A stretch of 64,000 bases of DNA, taken from NCBI RefSeq assembly GCF_900109115.1, contig NZ_FNYV01000001.1, positions 372,001-436,000 on the forward strand, given 5' to 3'. Positions 1 to 9,209 of this stretch are shown one piece after another. How positions within the stretch are numbered: the stretch's first letter is position 1; the number at the start of each line of letters is the position of its first letter. The notes beneath the pieces are model-generated. The model was not told where the DNA came from and made no database searches. It saw only the letters and a list, made by a program, of their open reading frames with translations. The position numbers were made by a program, and so were the translations under genes. This DNA is from Micromonospora phaseoli. GTDB taxonomy: Bacteria; Actinomycetota; Actinomycetes; Mycobacteriales; Micromonosporaceae.

Positions 1-84
1 CCAAGGCTCGATGGTACCCTGCCGCGCCTCGATCTCCTGCCGCCGAACCGCCGCTGCGGTTACTGATGGTGTTGACTGGACGCC

Positions 85-939
85 ATGTCCGGTACCGAGG
101 ATCTTCTGGTCGAGGCCGAGCCGCTCGCCGCCGAAATCGGCGGGGCCGACCCGCCGACCCTGCTCGACGTCCGCTGGCGGCTGACCGGCCCGCCGGGGCG
201 GGACGACTACGCGGTGGGACACCTGCCCGGCGCGGTCTTCGTCGACCTGGACACCGCGCTCTGTGGCCCGCCCGGCCCGGCCGGGCGGCACCCCCTGCCC
301 GACCCGGCCGCGCTGCAGGCGGCGTTGCGTGCCGCCGGCGTACGTGCCGGTCACCCCGTGGTGGTGTACGACGGCGGCGACGGCATGTCGGCGGCCCGCG
401 CCTGGTGGACGCTGCGTTGGGCGGGACACCGGCCGGTGCGGCTGCTGTCCGGCGGCTTCCCGGCCTGGATCGCCGCCGGCCTGCCCACCAGCACCGACGA
501 GGAGTCCCCCCGGCCGGGCGACGTGATCGTCGCGCCGGGTGCGCTGCCGGTGCTGGACGCCGCGGCTGCTGCCCGGCTGGCCGCCGCCGACGGTGTCCTG
601 CTCGACGTGCGGGCCGCACCCCGCTACCGGGGCGAGCACGAACCGGTCGACCCGGTCGCCGGTCACATTCCTGGTGCGGTGAACCTGCCCGCTCCCGAGT
701 ACGTCGCCGCCGGCCGCTTCCCGGCCGCCGAGGCGCTGCGCGACCGCTTCGCCGCGGCCGGGGTCACCGACGCGGTACCCGTGGGGGCGTACTGCGGCTC
801 GGGGGTGACCGCCGCGCAGGCCGTACTCGCCCTGCACCTGGCGGGCCGGACCGACGTCGCGCTCTACGTCGGTTCGTGGAGCAACTGGGTGGCCGACCCG
901 GGGCGGCCGGTGGCCACCGGCCCGGCACCCGACGCCTGA
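85..939 (+). CDS. 3-mercaptopyruvate/thiosulfate sulfurtransferase (two rhodanese domains)
   Basis: Cytoplasmic sulfurtransferase of 284 residues, moving sulfane sulfur from mercaptopyruvate or thiosulfate to a thiophilic acceptor. Two rhodanese domains stand in tandem (about 10-125 and 150-275); only the second carries the nucleophile, Cys237 in CGSGVTA. That loop is the mercaptopyruvate-type form, whereas thiosulfate-specific enzymes usually have CRKGVT, so MST activity is favoured. The length is normal for the family. No Shine-Dalgarno sequence precedes the ATG; a TTGACT hexamer ends 7 nt upstream, so a leaderless transcript is possible. acuC follows 54 nt downstream on the same strand; no functional link is evident. 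Confidence 0.9.
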   Translation: MSGTEDLLVEAEPLAAEIGGADPPTLLDVRWRLTGPPGRDDYAVGHLPGAVFVDLDTALCGPPGPAGRHPLPDPAALQAALRAAGVRAGHPVVVYDGGDGMSAARAWWTLRWAGHRPVRLLSGGFPAWIAAGLPTSTDEESPRPGDVIVAPGALPVLDAAAAARLAAADGVLLDVRAAPRYRGEHEPVDPVAGHIPGAVNLPAPEYVAAGRFPAAEALRDRFAAAGVTDAVPVGAYCGSGVTAAQAVLALHLAGRTDVALYVGSWSNWVADPGRPVATGPAPDA

Positions 940-993
940 CCGCACCTGGCCCGCCGCCCAGCCGCTCGACCGGGCCCGTGCGACCATGGGCAG

Positions 994-2175
994 ATGTCCG
1001 ACGACACGGTGGTGGTGTGGGACGAGTCGCTGCTCGCCTACGACCTCGGTGACCACCCGCTCGACCCGGTGCGGGTGGAGTTGACCATCGCGCTCGCCCG
1101 TGAGCTCGGCATCCTGCAACGACCCGGGGTGCGGTTGGTGCCGCCGACGCCCGCCGACGACGCGTTGCTCACCCGGGTGCACGCCCCGCGTTATCTGGAC
1201 GCGGTCCGGATAGCTCCGCGCGACCCGCTCTTCGCCGGCTTCGGTCTGGGCACCTCCGACAATCCCGTCTTCGAGGGGATGCACGAGTCCAGCGCGCTGG
1301 TCGCCGGGGCGAGTGTGGCCGCGGCCGAGGCGGTGTGGCGCGGGGAGGCCCGCCGCGCCGTCAATGTGGCCGGCGGCCTGCACCACGCGATGCCCGCCCG
1401 CGCCGCCGGGTTCTGCGTCTACAACGACCCGGCCGTGGCCATCGCCCGGCTGCTCGACCTGGGCGCCGAGCGCATCGCGTACGTCGACGTGGACGTGCAC
1501 CACGGCGACGGCGTACAGCAGATCTTCTGGGACGACCCCCGGGTGATGACCGTCAGCCTGCACGAGACCCCGCTGGCGCTCTTCCCCGGCACCGGCTTCC
1601 CGGACGAGACCGGCGGCCCGAACGCCGCCGGCACCGCGGTCAACATCCCGTTGCCGCCGGGCGTCGAGGACGCCGGCTGGCAGCGCGCCTTCCACGCGAT
1701 CGTGCCGTCGGTGCTGCGCGCCTTCCGCCCGCAGCTGCTGTTCACCCAGTGCGGAGCCGATGCCCACCGCGTCGATCCGCTCGCCGACCTGCACCTCTCC
1801 GTGGACGGCCAGCGCGCCACGTACCTGGCGCTGCGGGCGCTCGCCGACGAGTTGTGCGACGGCCGCTGGGTGGCCACCGGCGGCGGGGGATACGCCCTGG
1901 TCGAGGTGGTACCCCGGGCCTGGACGCACCTGCTGGCGGTGGCCACCGGGGCGCCGCTGGACCCGGCCACGCTGACCCCGCCGGCCTGGCGGGAACTGGC
2001 CACGGCCCGCCGTCCCGGCTTCGACGTGCCGCTGCGGATGACCGACGACGTCGATCCGGGATACGAGCCGTGGCAGCCCACCGGCGAGCCGAACCAGGTG
2101 GACCGGGCGATCGCGGCGACCCGCAAGGCGGTCTTCCCGCTGCTCGGGCTCGACCCGCACGATCCGCGTGACTGA
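994..2175 (+). CDS. acuC: AcuC-type acetoin utilisation / protein deacetylase (histone deacetylase family)
   Basis: Zinc-dependent class I HDAC-fold deacetylase of 393 residues, close to the usual AcuC length. The conserved His pair lies in HHAMPARAAGF (His130-His131), the zinc ligands in the DVDVHHGDGVQ segment near 165-172, and the C-terminal GGGGY loop is present. AcuC enzymes remove acetyl groups from the active-site lysine of acetyl-CoA synthetase and so restore its activity. The next gene, 29 nt downstream, encodes a Pat-type lysine acetyltransferase, so the pair probably forms a reversible acetylation switch on acyl-CoA synthetases; that pairing is inferred from adjacency and known biology. 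The start lacks a clear ribosome-binding site; GACCAT ends 6 nt upstream of the ATG. Confidence 0.93.
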   Translation: MSDDTVVVWDESLLAYDLGDHPLDPVRVELTIALARELGILQRPGVRLVPPTPADDALLTRVHAPRYLDAVRIAPRDPLFAGFGLGTSDNPVFEGMHESSALVAGASVAAAEAVWRGEARRAVNVAGGLHHAMPARAAGFCVYNDPAVAIARLLDLGAERIAYVDVDVHHGDGVQQIFWDDPRVMTVSLHETPLALFPGTGFPDETGGPNAAGTAVNIPLPPGVEDAGWQRAFHAIVPSVLRAFRPQLLFTQCGADAHRVDPLADLHLSVDGQRATYLALRALADELCDGRWVATGGGGYALVEVVPRAWTHLLAVATGAPLDPATLTPPAWRELATARRPGFDVPLRMTDDVDPGYEPWQPTGEPNQVDRAIAATRKAVFPLLGLDPHDPRD

Positions 2176-2204
2176 GTGAATCAGCCGGGGGAGGGCCGCC
2201 CGAG

Positions 2205-4760
2205 GTGACCACAGCCGAACAAGCCGTGGACGTGCTGCTCAGTGACGGCAGCACCGTCCAGCTGCGACCGATCCGTCCGTCGGACGCGCCGGAGATCGTG
2301 GCGATGCACTCCCGATTCTCCGAGCGCACCCGTTACCTGCGCTACTTCTCGCCGTACCCGCGTATCCCCGAACGCGACCTGCAACGCTTCGTCAACGTCG
2401 ACCACCGCGACCGGGAGGCGTTCGTGGTGTTGGCGGGCGGGCGGATCGTCGCCGTCGGCCGCTACGAACGGCTCGGCCCCGAGTCTCCCGACGCCGAGGT
2501 CGCCTTCGTGGTCGAGGACGCTCACCAGGGGCGGGGGATCGGCTCGGTGTTGATGGAGCATCTCGCCGACGCCGCCCGGCGGGCCGGCATCGTCAACTTC
2601 GTGGCCGAGGTCCTCCCGGCCAACGGCCAGATGCTGCGGGTCTTCGCCGACTTCGGGTACCAGATCCAGCGGCAGTTCGCCGACGGCGTGGTGCACCTGA
2701 GCTTCCCCATCGCCCCCACCGAGGCGACCCTGGAGGTGCAACGCGGCCGCGAACACCGCACCGAGGCGCGCTCCATCGCCCGGCTGCTCGCGCCACGTGG
2801 CGTCGCCGTCTACGGTGCCAGCGCAACCGGTCAGGGCGTCGGTGCGGCGGTGCTCGGGCACCTGCGTGACGGCGGGTTCACCGGGTCGGTGGTGCCGGTG
2901 CACCCGAGCGCCGCCCGGGTGGCCGGCCTGCCCGCGTACCCGTCGGCGGCCGACGCCGGCCTGCCCGTCGACCTGGCCGTGGTGGCGGTGCCGCCGGACG
3001 CCGCCGCGGCCGTGGTCGCCGACGCCGCGGCGGCCGGGGTGCACGGACTGGTCGTCATCTCCGCCGGCTTCGCCGAGGCCGGCATCGATGGGGCCGCCGC
3101 CCAGCGCACGCTGGTGCGCGCCGCCCACGCCGCGGGCATGCGGGTGATCGGCCCCAACTGCCTGGGGGTGGCGAACACCGATCCGACGGTACGCCTCAAC
3201 GCCACCCTCGCCCCGCGTCTGCCGCCGGCGGGCCGGGTCGGCATCTTCAGTCAGTCAGGCGCGTTCGGTGTGGCGTTGCTGGCCGAGGCCGACCGGCGGG
3301 GGCTGGGACTGTCCAGCTTCGTCTCGGCCGGCAACCGGGCCGACGTCTCCGGCAACGACCTGCTGCAGTACTGGCAGGACGACCCGGCGACCGACGTGAT
3401 CATGTTGTACCTGGAGACCTTCGGCAACCCGCGCAAGTTCGCCCGGCTGGCCCGGCGCATCGGCCGGGACAAGCCGGTGGTGGCGCTGGCGTCACCGGTC
3501 CGCCCAGCCGGGCTCGGCGATTCCACCGGCCCGGACTCCACGGCGGTCAGCGCGCTGTTCGCCCAGTCCGGGGTGATCCGGGTGGACACCGTCGGCGAGC
3601 TGCTCGATGTCGGGGTGCTGCTGGCCAACCAGCCGCTGCCCGCCGGCGACCGGGTCGGTGTCGTCGGTAACTCCTCGGCGTTGACGGGGTTGGCCGCCAC
3701 CGCCTGCACCGCCCAGGGGTTGACCGTCGCGGTCGGCTATCCGCGCGACGTCGGGCCGAGGGCCAGCGCGGCCGAGTTCGCCCAGGCTCTCGCCGAGGCT
3801 GCCGCCGACGAGTCCGTCGACGCCCTGGTGGCGCTCTTCGCGCCGCCGCTGCCTGGTCAGTTCACCGGCAGCGAGGCCGATCTCACCGCCGCGTTGCCCG
3901 CGGCGCTCTCGGCCGGCAAGCCGGCGGTGGCGACCTTCCTGGTCGGCCGGGCCCCGGCCGGGATGCCGTCGTACCCGAGCGTGGAGGAGGCGGTCCGGTC
4001 GCTGGCCCGGGTCACCGAGTACGCCCACTGGCTGCGTCGGTTGCCCGGCACCCTGCCCGATCTGCCCGACATCGACCAGTCGGCGGCGACGGCGGCGTTG
4101 CGGGCCGAGGGCGTCGATCCGGGGTCGCTGCTCGCCGCGTACGGCATCGACGTGGTCGAGTCGGTGCCGGCCTCCTCGGTGGAGGAGGCCGTCGACGCGG
4201 CGACGCGACTCGGTTTCCCGGTCGCGCTCAAGGCGGCCGCCGCTGGGCTGCGGCACCGCCTCGACCTCGGCGCGGTCCGCCTCGACCTGTCGGACGCCGC
4301 CGCCGTGCGCCGGGCCTGTTCGGAGTTGGCGGCCAGCTTCGGCGCCGACGTCCTGGTGCAGCCGATGGTGCCGCCGGGAGTGGCCTGCGTGGTGGAGCTG
4401 GTCGAGGATCCGGCGTTCGGGCCGGTGGTCGGCTTCGGGCTGGGTGGCGTCGCCACCGAACTGCTCGGCGACCGGGCCTGGCGGGCGGTGCCGCTGACCG
4501 ACACCGACGCCATGGAGTTGGTCGACGCGCCCCGCGCGGCACCGCTGCTGCGCGGGCACCGGGGAGCCGATCCGGTGGACCGCGCCGCGCTGGCCGACCT
4601 GCTGTTGCGGGTCGGTCGGCTCGCCGACGAGCAGCCTCGGGTGCGGTCGCTGACGCTGAACCCGGTGCTCGCCCGCCCCGACGGCCTCTCCGTGCTGCAC
4701 GCCGCCGTCCGGGTCGGCTCCGCCGCCCCCCGCCCCGACACCGGCCCCCGCCGATTGTGA
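2205..4760 (+). CDS. pat: Pat-type protein lysine acetyltransferase: GNAT domain fused to NDP-forming acyl-CoA synthetase-like domains
   Basis: An 851-residue cytoplasmic fusion. Residues about 8-165 are a GNAT acetyltransferase with the acetyl-CoA-binding QGRGIG loop near 108-113. The rest resembles an ADP-forming acyl-CoA synthetase: a CoA-binding Rossmann domain (about 190-320), two succinyl-CoA-synthetase-like flavodoxin domains, and an ATP-grasp domain from about 630 to the end. With the GNAT at the N-terminus it has the arrangement described for Streptomyces PatA, opposite to enterobacterial Pat. The family acetylates and inactivates AMP-forming acyl-CoA synthetases. The GTG start is backed by a GGGGGAGGG run 10-18 nt upstream. 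It follows acuC, the likely reversing enzyme. The stop codon lies at the edge of a dispersed repeat. Confidence 0.9.
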   Translation: MTTAEQAVDVLLSDGSTVQLRPIRPSDAPEIVAMHSRFSERTRYLRYFSPYPRIPERDLQRFVNVDHRDREAFVVLAGGRIVAVGRYERLGPESPDAEVAFVVEDAHQGRGIGSVLMEHLADAARRAGIVNFVAEVLPANGQMLRVFADFGYQIQRQFADGVVHLSFPIAPTEATLEVQRGREHRTEARSIARLLAPRGVAVYGASATGQGVGAAVLGHLRDGGFTGSVVPVHPSAARVAGLPAYPSAADAGLPVDLAVVAVPPDAAAAVVADAAAAGVHGLVVISAGFAEAGIDGAAAQRTLVRAAHAAGMRVIGPNCLGVANTDPTVRLNATLAPRLPPAGRVGIFSQSGAFGVALLAEADRRGLGLSSFVSAGNRADVSGNDLLQYWQDDPATDVIMLYLETFGNPRKFARLARRIGRDKPVVALASPVRPAGLGDSTGPDSTAVSALFAQSGVIRVDTVGELLDVGVLLANQPLPAGDRVGVVGNSSALTGLAATACTAQGLTVAVGYPRDVGPRASAAEFAQALAEAAADESVDALVALFAPPLPGQFTGSEADLTAALPAALSAGKPAVATFLVGRAPAGMPSYPSVEEAVRSLARVTEYAHWLRRLPGTLPDLPDIDQSAATAALRAEGVDPGSLLAAYGIDVVESVPASSVEEAVDAATRLGFPVALKAAAAGLRHRLDLGAVRLDLSDAAAVRRACSELAASFGADVLVQPMVPPGVACVVELVEDPAFGPVVGFGLGGVATELLGDRAWRAVPLTDTDAMELVDAPRAAPLLRGHRGADPVDRAALADLLLRVGRLADEQPRVRSLTLNPVLARPDGLSVLHAAVRVGSAAPRPDTGPRRL

Positions 4761-4815
4761 AAGGAAGGGGCCCTTCTTAACGCCTGGTGTATAGGAAGGG
4801 CCCCTTGTTAACAGT
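4757..4815 (+). repeat. Dispersed GGGGCCCC/TTAAC intergenic repeat, copy A
   Basis: A 59-bp element made of two similar halves, each reading roughly GGAAGGGGCCC, a few T-rich bases, then TTAAC, separated by GCCTGGTGTATA. It fills the gap between the convergent pat and VOC genes and contains the pat stop codon. A second copy in inverted orientation lies at 52525-52582 and matches at about 46 of 58 positions. The GGGGCCCC palindromes could form small hairpins, so a terminator role is possible. I have a memory of such elements recurring in Micromonospora genomes but cannot verify it here. Confidence 0.8.
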
Positions 4816-4820
4816 CCGGC

Positions 4821-5228
4821 TCAGGCTCGACTGGAGATCTGCTGCACCGCCCAGGCGTTGCCATCCGGGTCGGAGAAGAAGACGAAGCCGACATTGTCCA
4901 GCGGGTCCGGCACCGGCCGTGGGTTCTCCCCGAGTATCTGGATCTCGCTCACCTCGACACCCCGTTCGAGCAGCTCGGTACGGGCCTTGGCCAGATCCGG
5001 CACGACCAGCTGGAGCCCCTTGAGTGAACCGGATGGCATCTCCGGCACCGCGCCCTTGCCGATCACGATTGAGCAGCCGGAGCCGGGCGGGGTCAACTGC
5101 ACGATCCGTACGTCGTCGCCGAGCACCGTGTCGTGGTCGACGGCGAAGCCCAGCTGGTCGGCGTAGAACGCCTTGGCCCGGTCCAGATCGGAGACCGGTA
5201 CGACCACCACTTCCAGTGTCCAGTTCAT
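4821..5228 (-). CDS. VOC (glyoxalase/bleomycin-resistance fold) family protein
   Basis: A 135-residue protein with the paired beta-alpha-beta-beta-beta modules of the vicinal oxygen chelate superfamily: the opening VVVVPVSDLDRAKAFYAD and the closing FFSDPDGNAWAV segments are typical. Substrate is unknown; members include glyoxalases, dioxygenases and binding proteins. The ATG has a good AGGAGAAC ribosome-binding site, and it overlaps the stop codon of the upstream SRPBCC gene by ATGA, so it is the third gene of an ArsR-SRPBCC-VOC operon and likely translationally coupled. Regulation by the operon's own ArsR repressor is the natural expectation. Confidence 0.85.
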   Translation of the reverse strand: MNWTLEVVVVPVSDLDRAKAFYADQLGFAVDHDTVLGDDVRIVQLTPPGSGCSIVIGKGAVPEMPSGSLKGLQLVVPDLAKARTELLERGVEVSEIQILGENPRPVPDPLDNVGFVFFSDPDGNAWAVQQISSRA

Positions 5229-5719
5229 TCTTGTTCTCCTGATGTCGTCGTCGCCAACAGTTCGGCGAGTCGGCTGAAACTCTCGGTGATTCCGCGGGTC
5301 ATCGGATACCGCAGCGCGGTGTCCCGCCCCTCGGGTGTGGCGTACCGCAGCGTGGTGGTGACGGTGGTCCGTCCGGCCAGCTCGGTGAAGTCGTAACTGA
5401 CCAGGGTCTGGCCGGGGTACGACTGGTCGTCGAACAACTCGGTGCAGCGGAGTCGACGTGGCGGATCGATCAATCGGTAGATCCCGCTCTGGCCCATCCG
5501 CTCCCCGCCGGGCCCCTGCGAGACGAACCGCCAACGCCCGCCGACCCGCAGATCGATCTCGCATTCGACCAGTCGCCAGCCTCGGGCGCCGTACCAGCGG
5601 GTCAGCAGCTCGGGTCGGGTGAAGGCGGCGAAGACGAGCCGTGCCGGGGCGTCGAACAGCCGGCTCAGTACGATCTCCCGGTCACCTGGCGTGTCGACCA
5701 CCAGGTGGTCGTCGATCAC
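5225..5719 (-). CDS. SRPBCC (AHSA1-like) domain protein
   Basis: A 164-residue START-fold protein of the activator-of-Hsp90-ATPase-homologue type, recognisable from FDAPARLVFAAFTRPELLTRWYG near the N-terminus, the central CTELFDD strand and the C-terminal helix ending SFSRLAELL. These proteins bind hydrophobic ligands; no catalytic activity can be assigned. The GTG start overlaps the end of the ArsR gene as GTGA and its stop overlaps the VOC start as ATGA, so the three are tightly coupled. Longer in-frame readings upstream would overlap the ArsR gene extensively and are unlikely. ArsR-AHSA1 pairs are common in actinobacteria and recur at 8337-9670. Confidence 0.87.
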   Translation of the reverse strand: MIDDHLVVDTPGDREIVLSRLFDAPARLVFAAFTRPELLTRWYGARGWRLVECEIDLRVGGRWRFVSQGPGGERMGQSGIYRLIDPPRRLRCTELFDDQSYPGQTLVSYDFTELAGRTTVTTTLRYATPEGRDTALRYPMTRGITESFSRLAELLATTTSGEQE

Positions 5720-6081
5720 CGCGCCCCACCGCCTCGGGACCCGGCCTGGTCGGCCTGGTCGGTCGAGCGCAGCTCGTCGAGCAGGGCGTCCAGGCGTTGG
5801 TAGCTTTCGGCCCAGTGGTCGCGGTATCCGGCGAGCCAGGTGGTGGCCTCCCGCAACGGGCCGGCCTCCAGCCGGCACGGGCGGCGTTGCGCGTCCCGCC
5901 CGCGGCTGACCAGGCCGGCGCGTTCCAGCACCCTTAGGTGCTTGGAGACCGCCGGCTGGCTCATCGCGAACGGCGCGGCGAGTTCGGTGACGGTCGCCTC
6001 GCCGGTCGCCAGCCGGGCGAGGATGGCGCGCCGGGTGGGGTCGGCGAGCGCCGCGAAGGTGGCGTCCAGGTCCGTGTGCAC
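5716..6081 (-). CDS. ArsR-family winged-helix transcriptional regulator
   Basis: A 121-residue repressor of the ArsR/SmtB fold. It opens with the signature FAALADPTRRAILARLA, and the recognition helix lies in MSQPAVSKHLRVLERAGLV. No cysteine metal site is visible in the recognition helix, so it is the AHSA1-partner type rather than a metal sensor. The GTG start is set by GGAGGG eight bases upstream; an upstream in-frame ATG would add a poorly conserved tail. The promoter region contains GGTTATCAAACC and GGTTATATACC, imperfect repeats around the ribosome-binding site that could be the autoregulatory operator. First gene of the operon with SRPBCC and VOC genes. Confidence 0.88.
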   Translation of the reverse strand: MHTDLDATFAALADPTRRAILARLATGEATVTELAAPFAMSQPAVSKHLRVLERAGLVSRGRDAQRRPCRLEAGPLREATTWLAGYRDHWAESYQRLDALLDELRSTDQADQAGSRGGGAR

Positions 6082-6159
6082 GGTATATAACCCTCCGGTT
6101 TGATAACCAAGAGGTTTGTATCCGGTGCGCGGCCGCCGGTCAAGCCGACACACACGAAG

Positions 6160-6186
6160 TCGGCCCCGGCGAACCGCCGGGGCCGA
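6160..6186 (-). terminator. Hairpin downstream of the alternative sigma factor gene
   Basis: A perfect 11-bp inverted repeat, TCGGCCCCGGC and GCCGGGGCCGA, with a 5-nt GAACC loop, begins 15 nt beyond the sigma factor stop codon on the minus strand. It lacks a strong U-tract, as is usual for high-GC actinobacterial terminators. Confidence 0.55.
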
Positions 6187-6201
6187 GTCGTGCGAGTCAG
6201 G

Positions 6202-7212
<1,011 letters not shown>

Positions 7213-7445
7213 CTCGCCTCTCCCCGTGTCCACGTCCGTGCCGTGTCCCGCCGGCCAAATCCTGCCGGTGACAAACAGCTTGGCGGTTGGGGCGTAAAAC
7301 GGGAGTGAGGCGATCGGGGAACCGACAGCTGTTAGCGACTTGTGGCCTGAGTCGTCACTCCGTGACGGGCCCGCTCGGCGGTTCGGTCGGTTCGGCTTGC
7401 CGGCTGCGGTTACCGTGCCAGCGGTCGGCCGCCCGGGCCGACACT

Positions 7446-7467
7446 GCCCGCCCCGAGTGGGGCGGGC
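7446..7467 (+). promoter_or_regulatory. Hairpin in the presumed spo0M leader
   Basis: A perfect 9-bp inverted repeat, GCCCGCCCC and GGGGCGGGC with a GAGT loop, ends about 11 nt before the spo0M ribosome-binding site (GGAGG at 7479-7483). It could be a 5' leader hairpin or a terminator for an upstream transcript; the sequence alone does not decide. Confidence 0.4.
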
Positions 7468-7488
7468 GATCAGGCAACGGAGGCAATC

Positions 7489-8277
7489 GTGGTCTTCAAG
7501 CGGCTCATGCAGGCGATGGGAGTCGGTGGTCCGTCGGTGGAGACGGTGCTGGCGGATTCGAACTGCCAGCCGGGCGGCCAGCTGACGGGGAGCATTGCGG
7601 TCACCGGCGGCGACCATGCGGTCGACGTGTCCTACGTGGCTCTGGGTCTGCTCACCCGGGTCGAGGTGGAGAGCGGCGACAACGAGTACGCGACCAACCA
7701 GGAGTTCCAGCGGCAGCCGGTCACGGGCGCATTCCGGTTGGAGGCGGGACAGCGCTACGACGTCCCGTTTCGGTTCGAGGTGCCCTGGGAGACCCCGCTC
7801 ACCGAGCTGTACGGGCAGCACCTGCACGGGATGACCATGGGGCTGCGTACCGAACTGGAGGTCGCCCACGCGGTCGACAAGAGTGACCTCGACGCGGTGG
7901 CGGTGCACCCGCTGCCGGCCCAGGAGCTGTTGCTGGAGGCGCTACTGCGGCTCGGTTTCCGGTTCGCCCGGGCCGACGTGGAGCGGGGGCACATCTACGG
8001 CGTCCACCAGACGCTGCCGTTCTACCAGGAGATCGAGTTCTACCCAGCGCCGCAGTACGCGGGCGCGATGAACCAGCTCGAGCTCACCTTCATCGCCGAC
8101 CCGCGACAGGTGCAGGTGGTGCTGGAGCTGGACAAGCGGGGTGGGCTGTTCACCGAGGGCCGGGACGCCTTCGGTCGTTTCACCGTCGAGCACGCCTCGG
8201 CCGCCGGTACCGACTGGGCCGCCCAGCTCGACGGTTGGCTGCGCCAGTCCCTGCAACGTCGCGGTCTCTTCGGCTGA
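7489..8277 (+). CDS. spo0M: Sporulation-control protein Spo0M-like (arrestin fold)
   Basis: A 262-residue cytoplasmic protein of the Spo0M family, an arrestin-like beta-sandwich linked in Bacillus to sporulation and cell division control. Family traits seen are the N-terminal [18 protein letters not shown], the [15 protein letters not shown] strand, the central [18 protein letters not shown] and the C-terminal RGG-F-E segment. The GTG start follows an ACGGAGGC ribosome-binding site by 6 nt. It is transcribed divergently from the sigma factor gene across 276 bp. The role in a sporulating actinomycete is unproven; shared regulation with the neighbouring sigma factor is only a possibility. Confidence 0.9.
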   Translation: MVFKRLMQAMGVGGPSVETVLADSNCQPGGQLTGSIAVTGGDHAVDVSYVALGLLTRVEVESGDNEYATNQEFQRQPVTGAFRLEAGQRYDVPFRFEVPWETPLTELYGQHLHGMTMGLRTELEVAHAVDKSDLDAVAVHPLPAQELLLEALLRLGFRFARADVERGHIYGVHQTLPFYQEIEFYPAPQYAGAMNQLELTFIADPRQVQVVLELDKRGGLFTEGRDAFGRFTVEHASAAGTDWAAQLDGWLRQSLQRRGLFG

Positions 8278-8302
8278 CCAGCCCACCCGTGCCGCCTGGC
8301 TG

Positions 8303-8337
8303 GTGCGGTGTCCAGGCACGTCGCCGCGACACCGCAC
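8303..8337. terminator. Inverted repeat between convergent spo0M and SRPBCC genes
   Basis: Arms GTGCGGTGT (8303-8311) and ACACCGCAC (8329-8337) pair perfectly over 9 bp with a 17-nt loop, and the second arm reaches into the stop codon of the minus-strand gene. Position between convergent genes suggests a bidirectional terminator. Confidence 0.4.
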
Positions 8338-8777
8338 TAGTGCCAGTTGCTGATCCTGACGTCGTGCGGGGCGGGCTCGCCCTTGCCGGTTTCGACCAGC
8401 TTCTTGAGGCTCATCAGATAGATCGCCCACTTGGTGCTGCAGTGGTACATGAACTCCACCGGCTCCCGCCAGCCCTCGTGGCGGAACAGCAGGATCGTGA
8501 AGTCGTCTTCCACCTTCAACTCGAAGCGAACCTGGGTGCCGATCCACTCCTCGGGACCGTCGACGACCTCCCAGAGCACCAGTTCGGCGGGCCGGGTCTC
8601 CACGACCTTCATGTCGAAGCCGCCGGGTACGAAGCGGAACCGGAGCACTCCGCCGACATCGCCGTCGCCGTCCGTCTCCACCGTCCACCAGTTCGCCAGT
8701 CCGTCGACCGTGGTCAGGGCCGCGTAGACGTCGTCGGGAGTCGCGGTGACCCCGACCCGGTGCAGGATGTCCACCAT
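8337..8777 (-). CDS. SRPBCC (AHSA1/polyketide-cyclase-like) protein
   Basis: A 146-residue SRPBCC protein: VDILHRVGVTATPDDVYAAL, the turn GLANWWT, and the C-terminal WAIYLMSLKKLVETGKG helix are characteristic. It follows the ArsR gene at 8871-9209 after a 93-bp gap on the same strand and probably belongs to the same regulatory unit as a third gene. ATG chosen at 8777 because AGAGG precedes it by 7 nt and the domain starts immediately; an upstream in-frame ATG would add about 20 residues lacking domain similarity. Ligand and function are unknown. Confidence 0.85.
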   Translation of the reverse strand: MVDILHRVGVTATPDDVYAALTTVDGLANWWTVETDGDGDVGGVLRFRFVPGGFDMKVVETRPAELVLWEVVDGPEEWIGTQVRFELKVEDDFTILLFRHEGWREPVEFMYHCSTKWAIYLMSLKKLVETGKGEPAPHDVRISNWH

Positions 8778-8870
8778 CTCGATACCTCTTTCCGTCGAAG
8801 ACGCCCGAATCCGGGCAGCATTCATCAGCGCCGCCACGGACGTGGCGACGTTCGTTCGTTCCGGGTGAGC

Positions 8871-9209
8871 TCAGCTCTCCTGGCTGCGCTGGATCGCCTC
8901 GGCGATCTGCTTGATCCGACGCAGCCGGGCGTCCCAGGTGGCGCCGACCGACGACAGTTGCGCGACTGCGCGGGCGAGTTGCGCCTCGTCCACCTCGTAG
9001 CGGCGTTCGCGTCCGGACGGCGTGGCGTGGACCAGCCCGACCCGGTCGAGCACGCCAAGGTGTTTGGCGACCGCCTGTCGGGTGACCGGCAGTTGTTCGC
9101 TCAGCGTGGTCGCCGTGCCACCGCCGTCGCTCAGCAGTAGATCGAGCATCCGCCGTCGGGTGGGGTCGCCGACCGCCGACCAGAGTTCGTCGTCGACGGC
9201 GACGCTCAT
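8871..9209 (-). CDS. ArsR-family transcriptional regulator
   Basis: A 112-residue winged-helix repressor: ELWSAVGDPTRRRMLDLLLSDG, then the recognition segment LPVTRQAVAKHLGVLDRVGLV and a basic wing GRERRYEV. No metal-binding cysteines are seen. Its ATG overlaps the stop of the upstream SRPBCC gene as ATGA, so the two are coupled. The upstream gene's promoter carries two matching 17-bp palindromes (9690-9706 and 9735-9751) that are the obvious binding sites for this regulator, giving negative autoregulation; the assignment of protein to site is inference from adjacency. Confidence 0.9.
   Translation of the reverse strand: MSVAVDDELWSAVGDPTRRRMLDLLLSDGGGTATTLSEQLPVTRQAVAKHLGVLDRVGLVHATPSGRERRYEVDEAQLARAVAQLSSVGATWDARLRRIKQIAEAIQRSQES

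Noticed and set aside
1..84. Possible gene end at the left edge
   Set aside because: No frame with plausible protein; treated as upstream region of the sulfurtransferase gene.
2181..3128. Minus-strand frame opposite the acetyltransferase
   Set aside because: Asp/His/Gly/Arg-rich antisense shadow with no homology features.
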